A DNA stretch of 64,000 bases from Ulota crispa (GCA_963920765.1 OY987245.1:25498727-25562726), one strand, 5' to 3'; positions 37,976 through 50,211 are shown, numbered from the stretch's first letter. Numbers and translations are program-made. The notes: a model not told the origin generated them from the letters alone.

Positions 37976-40900
37976 TTTGCTAAACGGATCAGATTCTGAA
38001 ATGGGATATTGAAGAAACTGAACATCCAAAAATTCAACCCAATTTCCCTTCTAATTTTGAGAAGCATTCCAATGCTAATTTTTCAGAATTTGTTGTTTGG
38101 TTTGATAAGCAATTTAGACACACTTTTATAGAGAAATTTGGGTGACAATTCCAAGCTTTATTCTTATTAAAATATGAACATATAAAATTCACCAGCTTTT
38201 TCACAAAAGTTGATACTACTTTATTAAATCATACATAGTTCTAGAGAAGGATTACCGAGATTGGAAGGAGGAACAGCAAAAGAATCTCCACTATATGATC
38301 AGTTTGCATTACTCCTATAAAAAAAGAGAAAAAAGATAGTTCCTTATTCAGGTAAAAATTGGTCTTTGATTCTGAGTGGCAATTTTCAAGACCAAAGTTA
38401 AACAGAGGTTCCTAATTTTGACAGTGACACAGAAGCATTATTGTTGAATATATCAAATTGCAAGCTAAAATTACCTCAAACAAACTTGTTGAGGCCCAAA
38501 ATGACTGAAATTGGGTCAATTGAATGCAATTGTGAATATTTTGAAGATATGGGTATTGAAACCATTACTTCTAAGCATGTTAAAGTACAAATCCATCTTA
38601 ATTATAGGACTGACCATTAGAAAGAAAGCCAAAACTTGAGCATGAAAAGAGCCCCTCAGATTCTGAGGTACGTTTACTGTTGACCAATTTGGAAAAAGCG
38701 CCAGTAGAATAAAACATGAGATTATTGAAACTTGATTGTAGCATACCTCTTTCAACCATCTTTTCCCATTTATGGGTCTAGCAATGGAGCTCAGCTTCTC
38801 AAATTCCGTGCAATGCATCTTCAAGTTTCCTTTCTCAGCTGCCGTCATTGCAGTTTGAATTCCAATTGCTGTTCTTTCTTCCAATAGAACGCTCTCCTCG
38901 TAAGCATGCGCAACTGCTTTGGCTGTTGCATTCACCTCTTGCTATAAACCAGCAAATACTTAGGGTTAAAATAAATCTAGCAAAAGGAAATGCAAACTTT
39001 GATTGTAGGAACTAAAATGACATTACTTACTTGGTGTAAGAATCAAATGAAGATGTCTGCTATCATTGGATGCCAACACAAAGTCCTTGTCTGATTCTTT
39101 TAGGCTTTGTATTCTTCTTTGGTCAAAAGGTCTTTTAAATCTGTAAGCTGGAGAGACCCATAAATGTTAATCTTATGAATCCGGTGGCAAACATTTGTTG
39201 TAATGTGGGCATTTTTAGTTTGTTTGCATTATCATGATTAAAAAAAAAACAGTCAGATTCCGAGGACACTATTCAATATTATCAGAAACATGATTATTAT
39301 TTTCTAGCATGGAATTTGATAAACACAAACAATCAAAAAAAGTTCAGATTGTATATTAGAATTCATATCCAAGAATATGTTAAATGAACTTGATTACAAA
39401 TTATTACCTGTTCACCTCGTTCATGGCATGCATGACTGTAGCCGTACGATCTTTTGTATTCAACAAAATGCAATTCATAGAGAAATGCCAAGAGATGTCT
39501 TCACTTTTCATCTTCTTGATATAATTTGTCCAAGCTACCACTCTATGGTTGCCGTCCCATACAAAAAACATGTAACTAGTCAACACTCTCTTTTGAGGAT
39601 GTTTCAATAGCTGAATCTTGAACTTCTCGTTCTCAACTACCCACATCGGATCCCAGATGCTTTGCACGGCCTCAGAAACACGCTTGACCTCTCCTTTGTT
39701 GTTAGTGATTGACACGTAAATGAACCTGTGATTGTCATTGTATCCGTGTACAGACTCTGACTCTACGCAAGTCAAGTTGTTATGCAAGACCGTGCAAACA
39801 AGAGGAAGAGAAATCATTTGATAGAGTGGAATCTTAAACAAGCTACACTCCTCTTGCTGAAAACAAACTCTCTTGATAATCTTGTTCAAATCAAGCTTGG
39901 AATTCACTTGGAACTCCTCAATAACCTCGTCCTACGTCTTCTAGATTGCAAGAGGGGCCTCAACCATCTCCACATCTTGCATTGCCAAACGGCAACTAGT
40001 CAAAACAACATATTGACAAATATCACTAGCTAGCAACATCTTTCTAGCATAAGTGTAGGTTTTACCACATCAAAAGCTCAGCATGGCCGTGATTTGATTG
40101 ATATTGAGCCAGATTCATGTTTTTAAAAGATGACAAAAGGATGTATTTGACCCTAACTTGAAGCTAATCGGGCTCAACACCTCATTCTTTATTCTTGAAT
40201 TTGCTCTTCCTATACGACTAGGGGAAAATTCAAATCATAAACATTGTCATCTAGTTACAAATGTGTACTTCATTTAACCCCCAGCACAATCAAAATTGAA
40301 AGCCGGAGAAGCCAACTACTACTTCTCAGAAGCTCAATTCATTTCTATGAAAACATACGCTAACCTACAACTACATGAAATGAACCTGCACAAAATCAGA
40401 GATATCAGTTACACATTTGAGAATCAAAATTTGAAGTCAATTCCTGTCATGCCCTGGTGAATCAAAAATACCTTGGAAAGCAAACTAGAACACATTAACA
40501 AGCCTTGATCTTTGACATCACTTGCATAAACAAACTTGCAACCAAAACTCAAGATCTCAAATACTAGACAAGGAAGAAAGTTGTATGCTTGCCATTGCCT
40601 CTATTGTCAAATGCGGCGGCTGCTGGTCTTGCAATCTAGCACCATCCTTGCCCAGCCCTAAGTTGAAGCCCCCCACTTGAAGCAGCGGCTCCATGTTTGT
40701 GTTGGTGGAGTTCTCGGCCGTCATTGTAACCACTATTTTGTGGATCACAAGCACAAGGTTGTTTGCGCCCTTGTCGCGCGACTGGTCTACATTCAAGTCT
40801 AAACCTTCAAGCTCTGTGGCCCCAACGTTGCCTTGCATCTCAAGGTAATCAAAACCCTGGCCGCTCTGTAGATCTGCATCTCCTTCAATCGGGATTGCAT

Positions 40901-40994
40901 TGTGCGCCATCTTTTGATCCAAACAGAATGAATCACCAACATTGTTTAAAACTCATGAATCCAAATCATTTTTGTTGGCGTCATGATGATTGCA

Positions 40995-41003
40995 CTATTT
41001 ATA
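40995..41003 (-). promoter_or_regulatory. Internal TATA-like box
   Basis: On the minus strand this reads TATAAATAG, a close match to a plant TATA box. It lies about 73 bases above an ATG at 40922 that opens the second coding block of copy B. It could drive a shorter transcript starting within the first intron, or be chance in AT-rich DNA. Confidence 0.3.
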
Positions 41004-41552
41004 ACTAAGTTATACGACAAGCCACAAGTATACATCCCCCTAAAGAACTAACAAATTTTTTCTTGAAAATAACAAACTAATAAGCAAGGTATCAATTTGT
41101 GTAAAGTAAGGTCGGAATAATACAGCAAAGAATTTAACATGTAACACAAAACAAAAAAATGCAAGAGCATGAACAAAATGTCAAATTGTTTAGTGCGTAT
41201 TTCCAATCGAATACCAAAATCTCCCAATGCAGGTTGTGAGCTCAATAAGCTAGTCACGTCATCAATAGCACCAATTTCGTCAATGTCACATGTGCTCAAT
41301 AAACTATCAACGCTATCCTCCAAGTTATGCACTTCCCTTCTCTCATTCTCATAGGTAAGTCTTTGCACAGTGCCACTCCTCCCTGCTGCAGATCCTCTAC
41401 CCAATGGATGACTCATTTTAGCCCTTGCCAATTGCTTTCTAGTTGAATGTAGTAACTTATGCTTCCGCCTCTTCTTTTGCTCAGCTTCTAGCATGCTTGG
41501 TAATAAAAATAACTACAAATAGAAAGGTCTGTTCTTGCCCTTGCCTAGTGCA

Positions 41553-41559
41553 CCTTATA
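41553..41559 (-). promoter_or_regulatory. TATA-like box of methyltransferase-like copy B
   Basis: TATAAGG on the minus strand, about 59 bases upstream of the ATG at 41494. Copy C has a TATA-like box about 49 bases above the equivalent ATG, which supports both start assignments. The roughly 575-base gap to the plus-strand transposase gene would be a shared bidirectional promoter region. Confidence 0.4.
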
Positions 41560-42069
41560 CTAGTTCCACCTTAGTTTTAGATCAATTGACATCTGTCACT
41601 GCCAGCAGGTGATATAAAGGCATGTCTACCATATGCCGCTTCCAGACTTAATTATAAAATCCAAATAGTACAAACTAGTTCAAATTAAGATATGCCAAAT
41701 TTGCTAGATGCCACCTATATGTGTCAACATTAACTACCAGGGCCACATGTAGCTTTGAAAAAGATTACAAAAGATTTCCTTTTAATTCAAAAATGTAAAG
41801 TTAGCATGACTAATTGCTTAGAGTCATTTGCTTATGGCTCAACCACCTTAACAAAAACGCTGACATGAATATCCTTAAGCTGCATACATGTTGACTCATT
41901 GTTTAAATCTTCCTTTACCCATAGTGTATCCATTCCTTGCTTGCAAATTCTTCATGTTTCTTGAGAATTTAGTTTTGAGAGCAAGAGTTCTTTAGGTCAT
42001 GCTATAAGTGTTGTAGAATGAATTTACCAGGATTGAACATGGTTACAATTCATGCTGATGGATCAACAA

Positions 42070-45000
42070 TTCCAATTTCTTTTCCTTGTGGTGATGAAGG
42101 ATAGTTGTGGGTGCCAACAGTAGTTTTGGGCCTACATTTTGGTTTTGATTGCAGTAATATTTTGGTGGAAGAAGAGCTTTACAGTCCTGCTAGAGACAAG
42201 ATTTTATCCACTATTAATTGCTTCCAAAGTATGATAGATGGCAATAGTGGCTGGAATCTCCATACAGGAAGATACCACACTTTTGGCACCCCTATTGCTC
42301 CAACGCCACTATCTGCAATACTGTTAACTCCTACCTTTGCAATTCTACCTTTCAAATACCTTGCGTGGCTCTTGAACCAACCAATCACCTTCATCACAAA
42401 AGAATTCTTGTGACTAAATCCTTTGATGATGAAGATGTTTTGATGAGTGGTACTTTGGAGTAGCTAACACCCATTCTAGAAAACAGCATAGAGCTAGATT
42501 TTGTCTCCACCCAAACTACACCTGCTGGCCCTTTGGCTTTAGATCCCTCAAAGGAATTCCCTTTCTTGTCCATTCTTGATTGTTTGAAGTATCTCCAATC
42601 TTGTCCAAGGGCTAGGAATGTTTTGAAGTTTCTAAACTTTCATACTATACGTCAAAAGGTAGTTTGTCATCTTCCGCTTTCCTTCAACGGAGACATCATG
42701 TTTGAATTACTTCCAAAGTCATGTGTAATAAGGGGAACATCTTTCTCTTTTGGGTCAAACTCTGCTTATTTTGTAGCACAGAAGTTACAAGGTATGGATT
42801 GTAAATTTGACGGGAACAATTGGACCTATACACAAACAACAAACATTGCCAATAACTACAATTTGAAGTTTAGGTCTTTATTTTGTGTGGGTCATTTGGT
42901 TTGTTCTAATATCTTGTGCCTGAGGTTCCGGCGTTCTAATGTAAATAATGAGATGGAGTAGGAAAGATGCTCACCAAGTGTTTACCTTATAGATAAACCC
43001 CCCCTCCCAAGTCCACCATAGTATGTTGTCTTTGCAAAGAACCCCCTTATTGTAAATTTGTTTGTCCATGCAAAATGTATAAAATTCTGAACCCATACAA
43101 CTTCCCAAGAGCATGTATTCATTTAGGAGTGCACAATCACCCCATTGGAAGGGGTGTTTGTTGCAATTCTATTGAACATACCAATAATTTGATTAAAGAA
43201 CATGTCTCCATGACACCCACTGCAAAACCATTTGCAATTGCAATAGCAGCAACCAAGGATTTCCTAGATACTGTTATGTTTTGTGAGGAAGGGGATGATG
43301 CAATACGAAAGCCTTTATGTGGAGAGACCCTAGAAATTGCAATGAGCCAATTTGCTACCCTTAGTTCTCCAAATATTTGGAACAAGATTTCTACCTTCTA
43401 GAATAGTACAAGTGGATTTTACCTGGACAATATTATGCTCTTGAAGTTGAAGAGTACGTATTCATTCATTCAAGACAGTATTTTCCCAAGGCACGGGAAA
43501 GAAAAGGTTTATCTTTTTAAAATGTCAAAGGATGGTCCAGCCAATGGTGTGGACTTGGTTTGGCAGATGCAACCTGGAGGCGACTTGCAAAACTATTGGT
43601 GCATGTTTGATCACGTCAAAGATGTGAAAGGTTGGACAACCATGGCAGCTCATGTCCATGACTCCGAATATTGCAAGGTTTTGACAATTTGTGTTTGTAA
43701 TATGATGAGTGAGGATGCTTTGTCACAAACACAAATGTGGAAATCCCTTACTTTAGTCATGGCACGTCATGGTGTTTCAGCTCCAAATTTTAAGGGTTTT
43801 ATGGCAAATAATGCCATGGCAAATTGGCATGCCGTCCGCATTGTCTATGGGAGTGGCAATAAGCTTGAGCCAATGCCAAATTGAGAGCGTTCTTGTTTGC
43901 TTCATTAAACAACCTCCCTTAACAGACATATGGATAAACTCATCCGCCAAGAGTTTAGAGAAATGCACAAGCACCTATGCAAACAATACAAGGATGCTAA
44001 GACTATTAGTGAAGCCAAGAAACAATACCTTGCTATCAAGGCAAGGTGGCTTTCTTCAAGAGCTGCACCTGAAGAATCACTGCGGGAGTTGGATGACTAA
44101 TTAGGATTTTGGCATTTTAGGTATCTCAACAATGGGGCTCTTACTATGAGCTGGTAAGTGCTCCTTTGAAACTTTTATCATTTATCTTTGCAAGTATGCA
44201 GAAAATTAAGAAAGCTTTGCTACATGATATTTTAATGAAGGAAATTACTATGCATGTTATATTATTATTTGACGGTAGTTTCAGTCCCTAGGTTCCAAGG
44301 ATAAAAAGAGTTATCATTAAAAGGTTGATTAGTGTAGGTAACTTCCTTGACTAATATTCATGTTTTGTGCTTGGAATAGGAACTAGATGATGGTGAACTT
44401 GCAGAGATGCCATCTTGTAACTTGTAGGAGACTGTGCACAACAAATGGATGCAAATGTCAACAAAATGTGAGAAGTGTTTATACATTGCAACGGCTGACA
44501 AAATGACGCAATCTGTTCAACAATCTACAAACTATTGGGCTTATTTGCAAGGAGCACCTTGTGGCAAAGGTCCCCATATAGACGAATTGCGACTTTGTGT
44601 AGCTAAGCGGACCTAAGACCCTGCCAAGTTTGCGCAGATTGTTTCCAAACTTCCCAATGCATCCGAGTTCATGACTCGCAATCCGCACCTTGAAGGAGAG
44701 GAGATTTTTGGATGTGCTAAGAGGAAGCTCAATATACCACCAAGAGCAAATAATGACTCCTACCATCACAACACAGTAAGCTTCTCTATGCCCAAGGTTA
44801 CAACTAGGTCCACCAAGGCACATACGGAGGCAGGACCTTCAACAATTACTCTTTGCATAGTAGCAAAGCCTAGTGCTTCACCTTTGCATGCTACAAAGGT
44901 GATTGAAACCAATTGCAATCCATCCTTGTGGCATATTGCAAGATGTATGAAGGAAGGAAAATGTTGTTATGCAGTGCAAGCAGAAAACAAGAAGAAATGT

Positions 45001-45789
45001 GGTGCAAAGATCAACAAGTTGAAGAAGAGGGGAACTGTGGCTCCAACGTACAATGGCCATATAAGAGAGTATGTTACAAAGGCAGTAGTTAGTATGGATT
45101 TTTGGTTCTGTCCTGACAATTTACACTGCTGTGCAAGTGCACCCAAATGTAAGTGGGTTCACGACCGATCGTCAGTGCCCAAAATATGGCCTGTCATTTA
45201 TGGTACGCGCCTCACTAAAGCTGAGATATTATCCTTGGAAGAAGCTGGATTTTAGCTATAGACAATGTTGACGGATGCATCTTTGAAACATACCTTTGAG
45301 GATAGGCTTCCAAATGATGTTGTCGATTCAAGAATTCCACCATTAGACCATCACATTGTTTTACCGGCAAATGCTAAAACCCACCTGACAACGCGTAATG
45401 GCAGAACCATCAGATGTAACTCCAATGCACCAACCATTGACCATCAAAACAAGTGGGAGACTATCCATAACCTGAAGGCAATTGTTGAAAGTGTAGTTTT
45501 TATACCCTACCCTAGATATGGTAGAGTGATATTCGTACTATCTGGCATACACCCAAATCAGACTACTTATCGCATCACAGTTTTAGACTTTCCATCTTGC
45601 ACTTGTCCGAATTTCATTTCCATGAGTGTAGCTGCTTTAGGAACTAGAAGATTCTAGGTAAACTGTAAGCACTTGTACTATATCTACCAAATCTTATGCA
45701 AGGACAACCCTGAAGACAACAAGTACGTACATGCTCCTAGTTTAAATTTTGAAGAGGTCAAGCAGCTCTTATTTGGTAGCAACATCTAA
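42070..45789 (+). pseudogene. SWIM-finger transposase-like gene of element B
   Basis: Plus-strand coding in pieces: 42070-42413 (GWNLHTGRYHTFG), 42530-42960 (FNGDIMFELLPKSC, VGHLVCSNILC), and 43000-43130, where a C-x-x-C-type region and CIHLGVHNHP form a GCM/WRKY-like zinc-binding domain. The core at 43430-44100 contains MFDHVKDVKGWTTMAAHVHD, then NFKGFMANNAMANWHAVRIV and KARWLSS. After an intron (about 44150-44390) come NKWMQMSTKCEKCLYIATAD, HLEGEEIFGCAKRKLNIPP and a cysteine-rich block. A SWIM finger follows at 45595-45685: the CTCPNF pair, then the C-x-H of VNCKHLYYIYQ. It ends at TAA 45789. This layout resembles MULE-type plant transposases (RNase H core plus SWIM). The Asp expected in the ADSA motif is Asn here. 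Stops occur near 43400, 43884, 43905, 44099, 44616, 45255, 45261 and 45657, so the gene is dead. Confidence 0.7.
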
Positions 45790-46200
45790 TATAAAGATTT
45801 TATACATAGCTGCAAGTTCCACTTCTATCACACAATCCCTTCAAGTAGTTACAATTTATTTAGGCTTACTATATTTTGTAATGCATAAGATTTATGTGTA
45901 GTTGCTCATTTGCATATCTCCGTATATGATGCATATGGTAACAACTATAAGCATCTCATTCCTTGTAATGTTAGTTGTAGTGTAATTCAACTTGAGTGTG
46001 CTAAACCTTGTAATCATAAATGTTTTTCACTAATTGCATTATTTTCTATCTTTTAGATTGACGCATTATTGCACTTTGAGCTTTGAGTACATTTGGATGT
46101 TTGAATTTTTGACTTGAACATGTATGAACAATCTACTAGCAATGCCAAATTGAGGCAACTTATTTTGCAAATGACATCAAATTGCCAACTTGGATTTAAG
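45790..46200. other. Right arm of element B, non-coding
   Basis: AT-rich sequence downstream of the transposase stop with no frame of note. A 3' untranslated region would lie here. Confidence 0.45.
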
Positions 46201-46510
46201 GAGCCTAATCTACCTAGTTTTTTGAACTTTCAAATTTTGGACTTTTCTGGCTCTAATTTGCCTCAAAATCCAAGGAGCCTAATCCACCTAGTTTTTTGAA
46301 CTTTCAAATTTTGGACTCTTCTGGCCCTAACTGGCCTTGGAATCCAAGGGGCCTTCCTCAGTGTCGTGGAGCTGGTTTTGATTCAATGTATGGGACTTCT
46401 GCATACGTCTTGGTTTTGAAAAGCCCTTGCTGACCCTTGGCCAAGTGTTGTTGTGCGCCAACAATGACTGTTCTCTGATGTTCCACCGCTCTTGGGATCC
46501 GAGGGGAGTA
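46200..46510. repeat. Short tandem repeat with TTGGAATCCAAGG cores
   Basis: A unit containing GAGCCTAATCTACCTAG...TTGGACTCTTCTGG and a core like CCTTGGAATCCAAGGGGCC recurs about every 74 bases (near 46201, 46275 and 46349). A further core, CTTGGGATCCGAGGGG, lies near 46494. The core belongs to the same palindromic family as the 84-bp arrays elsewhere in these elements. Confidence 0.65.
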
Positions 46511-46779
46511 AAAAGGACACCAAATCCAAAATATGTTTAGCCTCATGAGTCTAGTTTATGTTCCCTGGATCAGATTTGTATAAGTTATTTAAATTTAATA
46601 TATGTACTTCTAGATTTACTACATAGTTGTATGAGAATCACCAAACTATCTTGCATAAGGAAGATTTATAGGACGTTCTTGAAATTGGGATCTATTGGTT
46701 AATACCTCAAATATTTTCAATTTCAAACATATTTTAATATACATTTGACCTCAAATTGAGTGCAGATTTTGTTCACGTT

Positions 46780-46860
46780 AAATGATGACTAGATGGATGA
46801 TGGATGATTTTCATTCATAGAGTAGATGGATTTCATTTGCGCATCATCTAAGTTGACTTG
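46780..46860. repeat. Subterminal ATGGATGATGG repeats, element B right
   Basis: AGATGGATGATGGATG and related words near the right end mirror the left-arm cluster at 31090-31200. Confidence 0.5.
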
Positions 46861-47046
46861 TTGATCCATTAAATTCTTTTGTTTTTCTACTACTTTATCA
46901 ACCATCTAGCTCAATATTGCCTACCTTGACACCATTGAAGTACTATCTTTAATATGTTTAAATATTAGAAAATAGTTGTTTTCTTCTTATTTCTAGATCT
47001 AAATCATCAAATTGGTTACTTTTTCCCTTACAAAGCCGTTTTAACC

Positions 47047-47130
47047 GCTCAAATTTTACTGCTCATTGCTCAATGCTCTCCATTCATTGCTCAATGCTCT
47101 CCATTCATTGCTCCTTGCTCACACTTTAGC
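47047..47130 (-). repeat. Right terminal inverted repeat of element B
   Basis: Read on the minus strand from 47130: GCTAAAGTGTGAGC, then GAGC words including two direct copies of a roughly 22-base unit (GAGCAATGAATGGAGAGCATT). The first 14 bases are identical to the left end at 30954. Confidence 0.75.
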
Positions 47131-47934
47131 TTCGTTGGGTTTATAGGCCACTTGTAAGAACCATTCTTTTTAGTTTACATGATGTTGCTATTTGTTTACA
47201 CTTTTTGTTTTGTTCTTGCTCAATTTTGTGATTTTCATTACAAGCAGCAATGTGACTAAAATATCTCAACATTAGATGCTAGTCCTTTGAAGTTCCACGT
47301 TTAATTAGGATGCGATGGATGGTGTTGGTAATCATATGATATTAAAAAAGTAAATACGTGACATTATGGAGGTTATTGTAATTTTAGTAGTATGAATGTA
47401 TTGCAATCCTGTATCTGTACTTTGTTTTGGAACTTATAGTAAGTAGGCAGAAGAGTGTAGTCAAAAGTGATAATTATGATCACCTGCAACTCATCTTGAA
47501 TCAACCGTGACACAGGAAATTATTGTGGATTTTGTATCCTTCAATGCTAAATTAGGTTATTTGTGAGTCCGGCATTAACTGATTTTCCCATTCTCAACTG
47601 TGATGCATGTCACACTAGATGTGTATATCTATGCAGCATGTTTTAAGAATGTTTGGCAATATTTTGATTCAAAGACACAGCATCTCTTGGTTTAGAGTGA
47701 GTGTTGGTTGTCTTTATTATTGGGGAGAATTCTTTTGGCCCATAATTATAAAAAGCGTTACTAGTTTCCGAATACAAGAAAATAATAATGTGACTATTCA
47801 AAGTGAATATGCGAATGACAACAGAACATGCGGTGACTTTTGCCCAACATTTTTGGACCAAGTACATGAGTGATGTCTCCTTTGACTAGGTTTCTCTCTA
47901 CGCCAAGAAGAGACACTAAATAATGCTCAAGGTT
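47131..47934. other. Spacer between the two elements
   Basis: About 800 bases of AT-rich DNA lie between the right end of element B and the left end of element C. Opposite overlapping frames at 47619-47873 have no recognised motif. It is probably pre-insertion DNA. Confidence 0.4.
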
Positions 47935-47995
47935 GCTAGTTCATGAGCGTTGAGCATTGAGTGACAAGCATTGAGCAGTAGTTGTTGAGCATTGG
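47935..47995 (+). repeat. Left terminal repeat of element C
   Basis: GAGC-word array (GAGCGTTGAGCATTGAG, AGCATTGAGCAG, TTGAGCATTGG) in the same orientation as the left end of element B. Confidence 0.6.
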
Positions 47996-48109
47996 CAAAG
48001 TATAGATTTTTTTTAGAAATGCTAAAACTTGTTTGAATGATGATATGCACCCTCTTCTGAAACTTAAATAACAGTAAATACCTATGTTTTTGTCAAATAA
48101 CGGGTTAAT

Positions 48110-48250
48110 GAACATCATCCATTTCATTCATCATTGCAGATGACTGTTAAACAGCATGGATGAATGTGACGTCATAAATGGATATAGATAGACTATGATT
48201 GAATGAGATGACATTGGAAATGAATGGAAAATATTCCAGAGATGGATGTA
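48110..48250. repeat. Subterminal ATGGATGAATG repeats, element C left
   Basis: CATCCATTTCATTCATC, GCATGGATGAATGTG and GAAATGAATGG repeats, matching the subterminal clusters of element B. Confidence 0.55.
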
Positions 48251-48679
48251 AAGTGGAGGAGATACGCATGTTCAAAAAAGAGGTTGCTTGATTGGTGTTG
48301 ATGGATAAACAATTGGTGGGATAGTGAACAATAGATGTAGTAGAACTAGGTGATAGAACAGATTGGCAATGGATTAACAATAGCAAATAATGGTTGAAAT
48401 GTTTTTCATCTTAAGCTGTGCATAGGTCTAAAGTTGAGTTGCAAATAGGAGTAGCACAAAGGTAGAGCTGTATTTGGATGACTATAGAACACATGTAAAG
48501 GAAGATCATAGTTATGAAGAGAAACTAACTAGATTAAATAATATTCATGGAGGAAATTGGTGCATGATTATCAAGTATGTTGTGATATGCGCACAAGATC
48601 AGAAAGTCACTAGCTAACATAAGAATGGTCTTTTGGATTTGCAAAGCACTTCTACATCTGGTTTAAGGTTTTGTGCTTG

Positions 48680-48855
48680 GAAAAGGCCTTGCGGATCCAA
48701 AAGGCACCTTGGACCGGATATTTGGATGTTTGTGGTATTTATCTTTGGAGTTTGGGGTGTGGTATAGGGTTTTCGGATCCAAAAGGCACCCTTGGATCCT
48801 TGGATGTTTGTGGTATTTATTTCAAGAGTTTACAATATGGTTATAGGGTTTAGGT
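48680..48855. repeat. Two-copy tandem repeat with GGATCCAAAAGGCACC core
   Basis: GCGGATCCAAAAGGCACC at 48691 and TCGGATCCAAAAGGCACC at 48773, each followed by TTGGATGTTTGTGGTATTTAT. The period is about 82 bases, close to the 84-bp arrays in the same elements. Confidence 0.75.
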
Positions 48856-48859
48856 TTAG

Positions 48860-50200
48860 AACTCTTGCTATTTAGGTCGCTTTTTGAATTATGGTACTTA
48901 GTAGAGACTATTTGTTCAATACTGGTAGTTCATTGGATTTGATGAAGAACATATTGACGGATGAATTTCATCCAAAGCATCCATTGAGAGGGGGATTGAA
49001 AATCAATATGGATGAAAGTGTTGTCTCATTTGGCTTAAGAGAGACCAGAAGTGCATGGATTTGTATAATTAATAGAGCAAAAGTGCATAACAAAAATGGT
49101 TGGAAATGGATGAAAGACACATCAAATTCATGAATAGTACACATGAAATGCACAAAATATCATTTACATGGTTATACAAGGACATAACAAATGTTCAAAA
49201 ATTACCTATCTCAAAGAAAAAGGTGATGCCATGAATTAGATTTTAAAGTTTACGATTTAGGATGAAGGGATAATATGATGGAAAGCAAATGTAGGTACAT
49301 CCACAAAATTGTGGTTTAGGGTTTATGAAAGGGCAAGATGATCATAGGATTGGCATTTCAAATTCGAAAAGCACCGTCAGACATTCTTTGACTATTGCTT
49401 TGATCTGTAAAGTAATTCATGTTAAAACGGGCATTAGTAATGACAAATTCTCATGTAAGGTTCTTGCATTCAAAATGTAGAGAACAATCCAAAATCCAAA
49501 ATGATACATCTACTTTTAGGGATTAGAATGGGATTTCTTTTTTCATACAGTATTGCCAAATGTGTAAGAGTGTTACAAATAAGATGAATGCGGATTTCAA
49601 GGTGGACAGCATCAAAAGAAATGAAGATGAGCACGTCAAACATAGGTTTCCAAGCTTAGACTGAGATTATGGTTTAGAGGTAGTATGCACGCACTCTTTT
49701 GTGTAGAGAAAAATGAAAAATGTGATTTCATTTGAAGTACATTGTAGCGTAGATGATGTTTAAAACTGAAATTGTACATTCCAATATCAAATATCACAAA
49801 GTTGTGTATGAGAATTACAAAAGACTTAAGTTCCAAGATAGAAGGGAAACTTGTAGTCTTAGGTAGTGATGCTAGAATTACCCTCATTTGCTTGTACATT
49901 GCAAAATTGTAACAAAAGTTTGTTAATGGATTGTTCTTTCCTTGTCAATGTAATAGCACTCCTACTAATTGCTTGAATGAATGGCTGCACATAACATGCT
50001 GTCATTTAGTGCTAAGTCTAACAAATGAAGAGCAACATCAACCTGCACACAAACGTCACTGTTGATTTAAATATCTGCTCAGCAGAAGTGCCTTAACAAC
50101 ACATTCAACAACAAAGGCCACAAAGCAAATACTTACCCAACTGTTCTTAGGGATTCTTGTCAGGTTGAAGTGCTTGAACTTCCTAGGCTGGCTAGATGTC
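48860..50200. other. Left arm of element C, non-coding
   Basis: AT-rich with scattered short frames on both strands (for example 48891-49133 and 49899-49636) that show no motif. Any last exon or 3' untranslated region of copy C would be here. Confidence 0.4.
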
Positions 50201-50211
50201 TTCCTCAAGCG

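Larger units (their letters stand above)
33420..41494 (-). pseudogene. ParB-like/DNA methyltransferase-like gene, copy B
   Basis: Start chosen at ATG 41494, about 60 bases below a TATA-like box. Exon 1 is strongly basic (KKRRKHKLLHSTRKQLARAK). A second coding block lies at 40922-40557. The DGNHR exon (40041-39408) reads SYMFFVWDGNHRVVAWTNYI then WHFSMNCILL, ending at donor CAG/GTAATA. This resembles the D-G-x-H-R loop of ParB/sulfiredoxin folds. Further exons are at about 39190-39020, 38935-38740 (LEERTAIGIQTAM), 36540-36330 (MTVEKLQIISGT), 36192-35923 (YVEHNQCLLWDCAYSSFF) and 35820-35282 (CPWYVDCCKSY, then a lysine/serine/alanine-rich linker). The methyltransferase half is at 35065-34672 (CFDLIIADVADGL, VSHPP, VPYWNKFDPGYAM, TLQDDTAVLFFLPD), 34354-34171 (YPWRGPRKKDPLMVQLLIES, NNVVLDVTAST) and 33948-33730 (SVHACCRSRRHIVALEEDYE). 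The order SHPP motif, then X/I, fits beta-class amino-methyltransferases. Two TAGs near 39945 and frameshifts at C/G runs (about 34930 and 35590) break the gene. Confidence 0.75.
30954..47130 (+). mobile_element. 16.2-kb TIR transposon with divergent methyltransferase-like and transposase genes (element B)
   Basis: The element is bounded by GCTAAAGTGTGAGC at 30954-30967 and its exact reverse complement at 47117-47130. Further in, both ends continue with repeated GAGC words (GAGCNTTGAGC types) and then with subterminal repeats of ATGGATGAATG type. Between the ends lie the minus-strand ParB-like/methyltransferase-like gene (copy B) and the plus-strand SWIM transposase-like gene, head to head. 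No convincing target-site duplication is seen at the flanks (left ...AATCAAGGGT, right TTCGTTGGGT...), so the copy is probably old. Calling it one mobile unit rests on the inverted ends and on the same gene pair recurring in the next element. Confidence 0.75.

Noticed and set aside
42070..45789. Alternative genetic code or read-through explaining in-frame TAG codons
   Set aside because: TGA and TAA also interrupt the frame, and frameshifts are present, so decay is the simpler reading.
30941..47143. Target-site duplication of element B
   Set aside because: Flanks AATCAAGGGT and TTCGTTGGGT share only the last four bases, too weak to claim.
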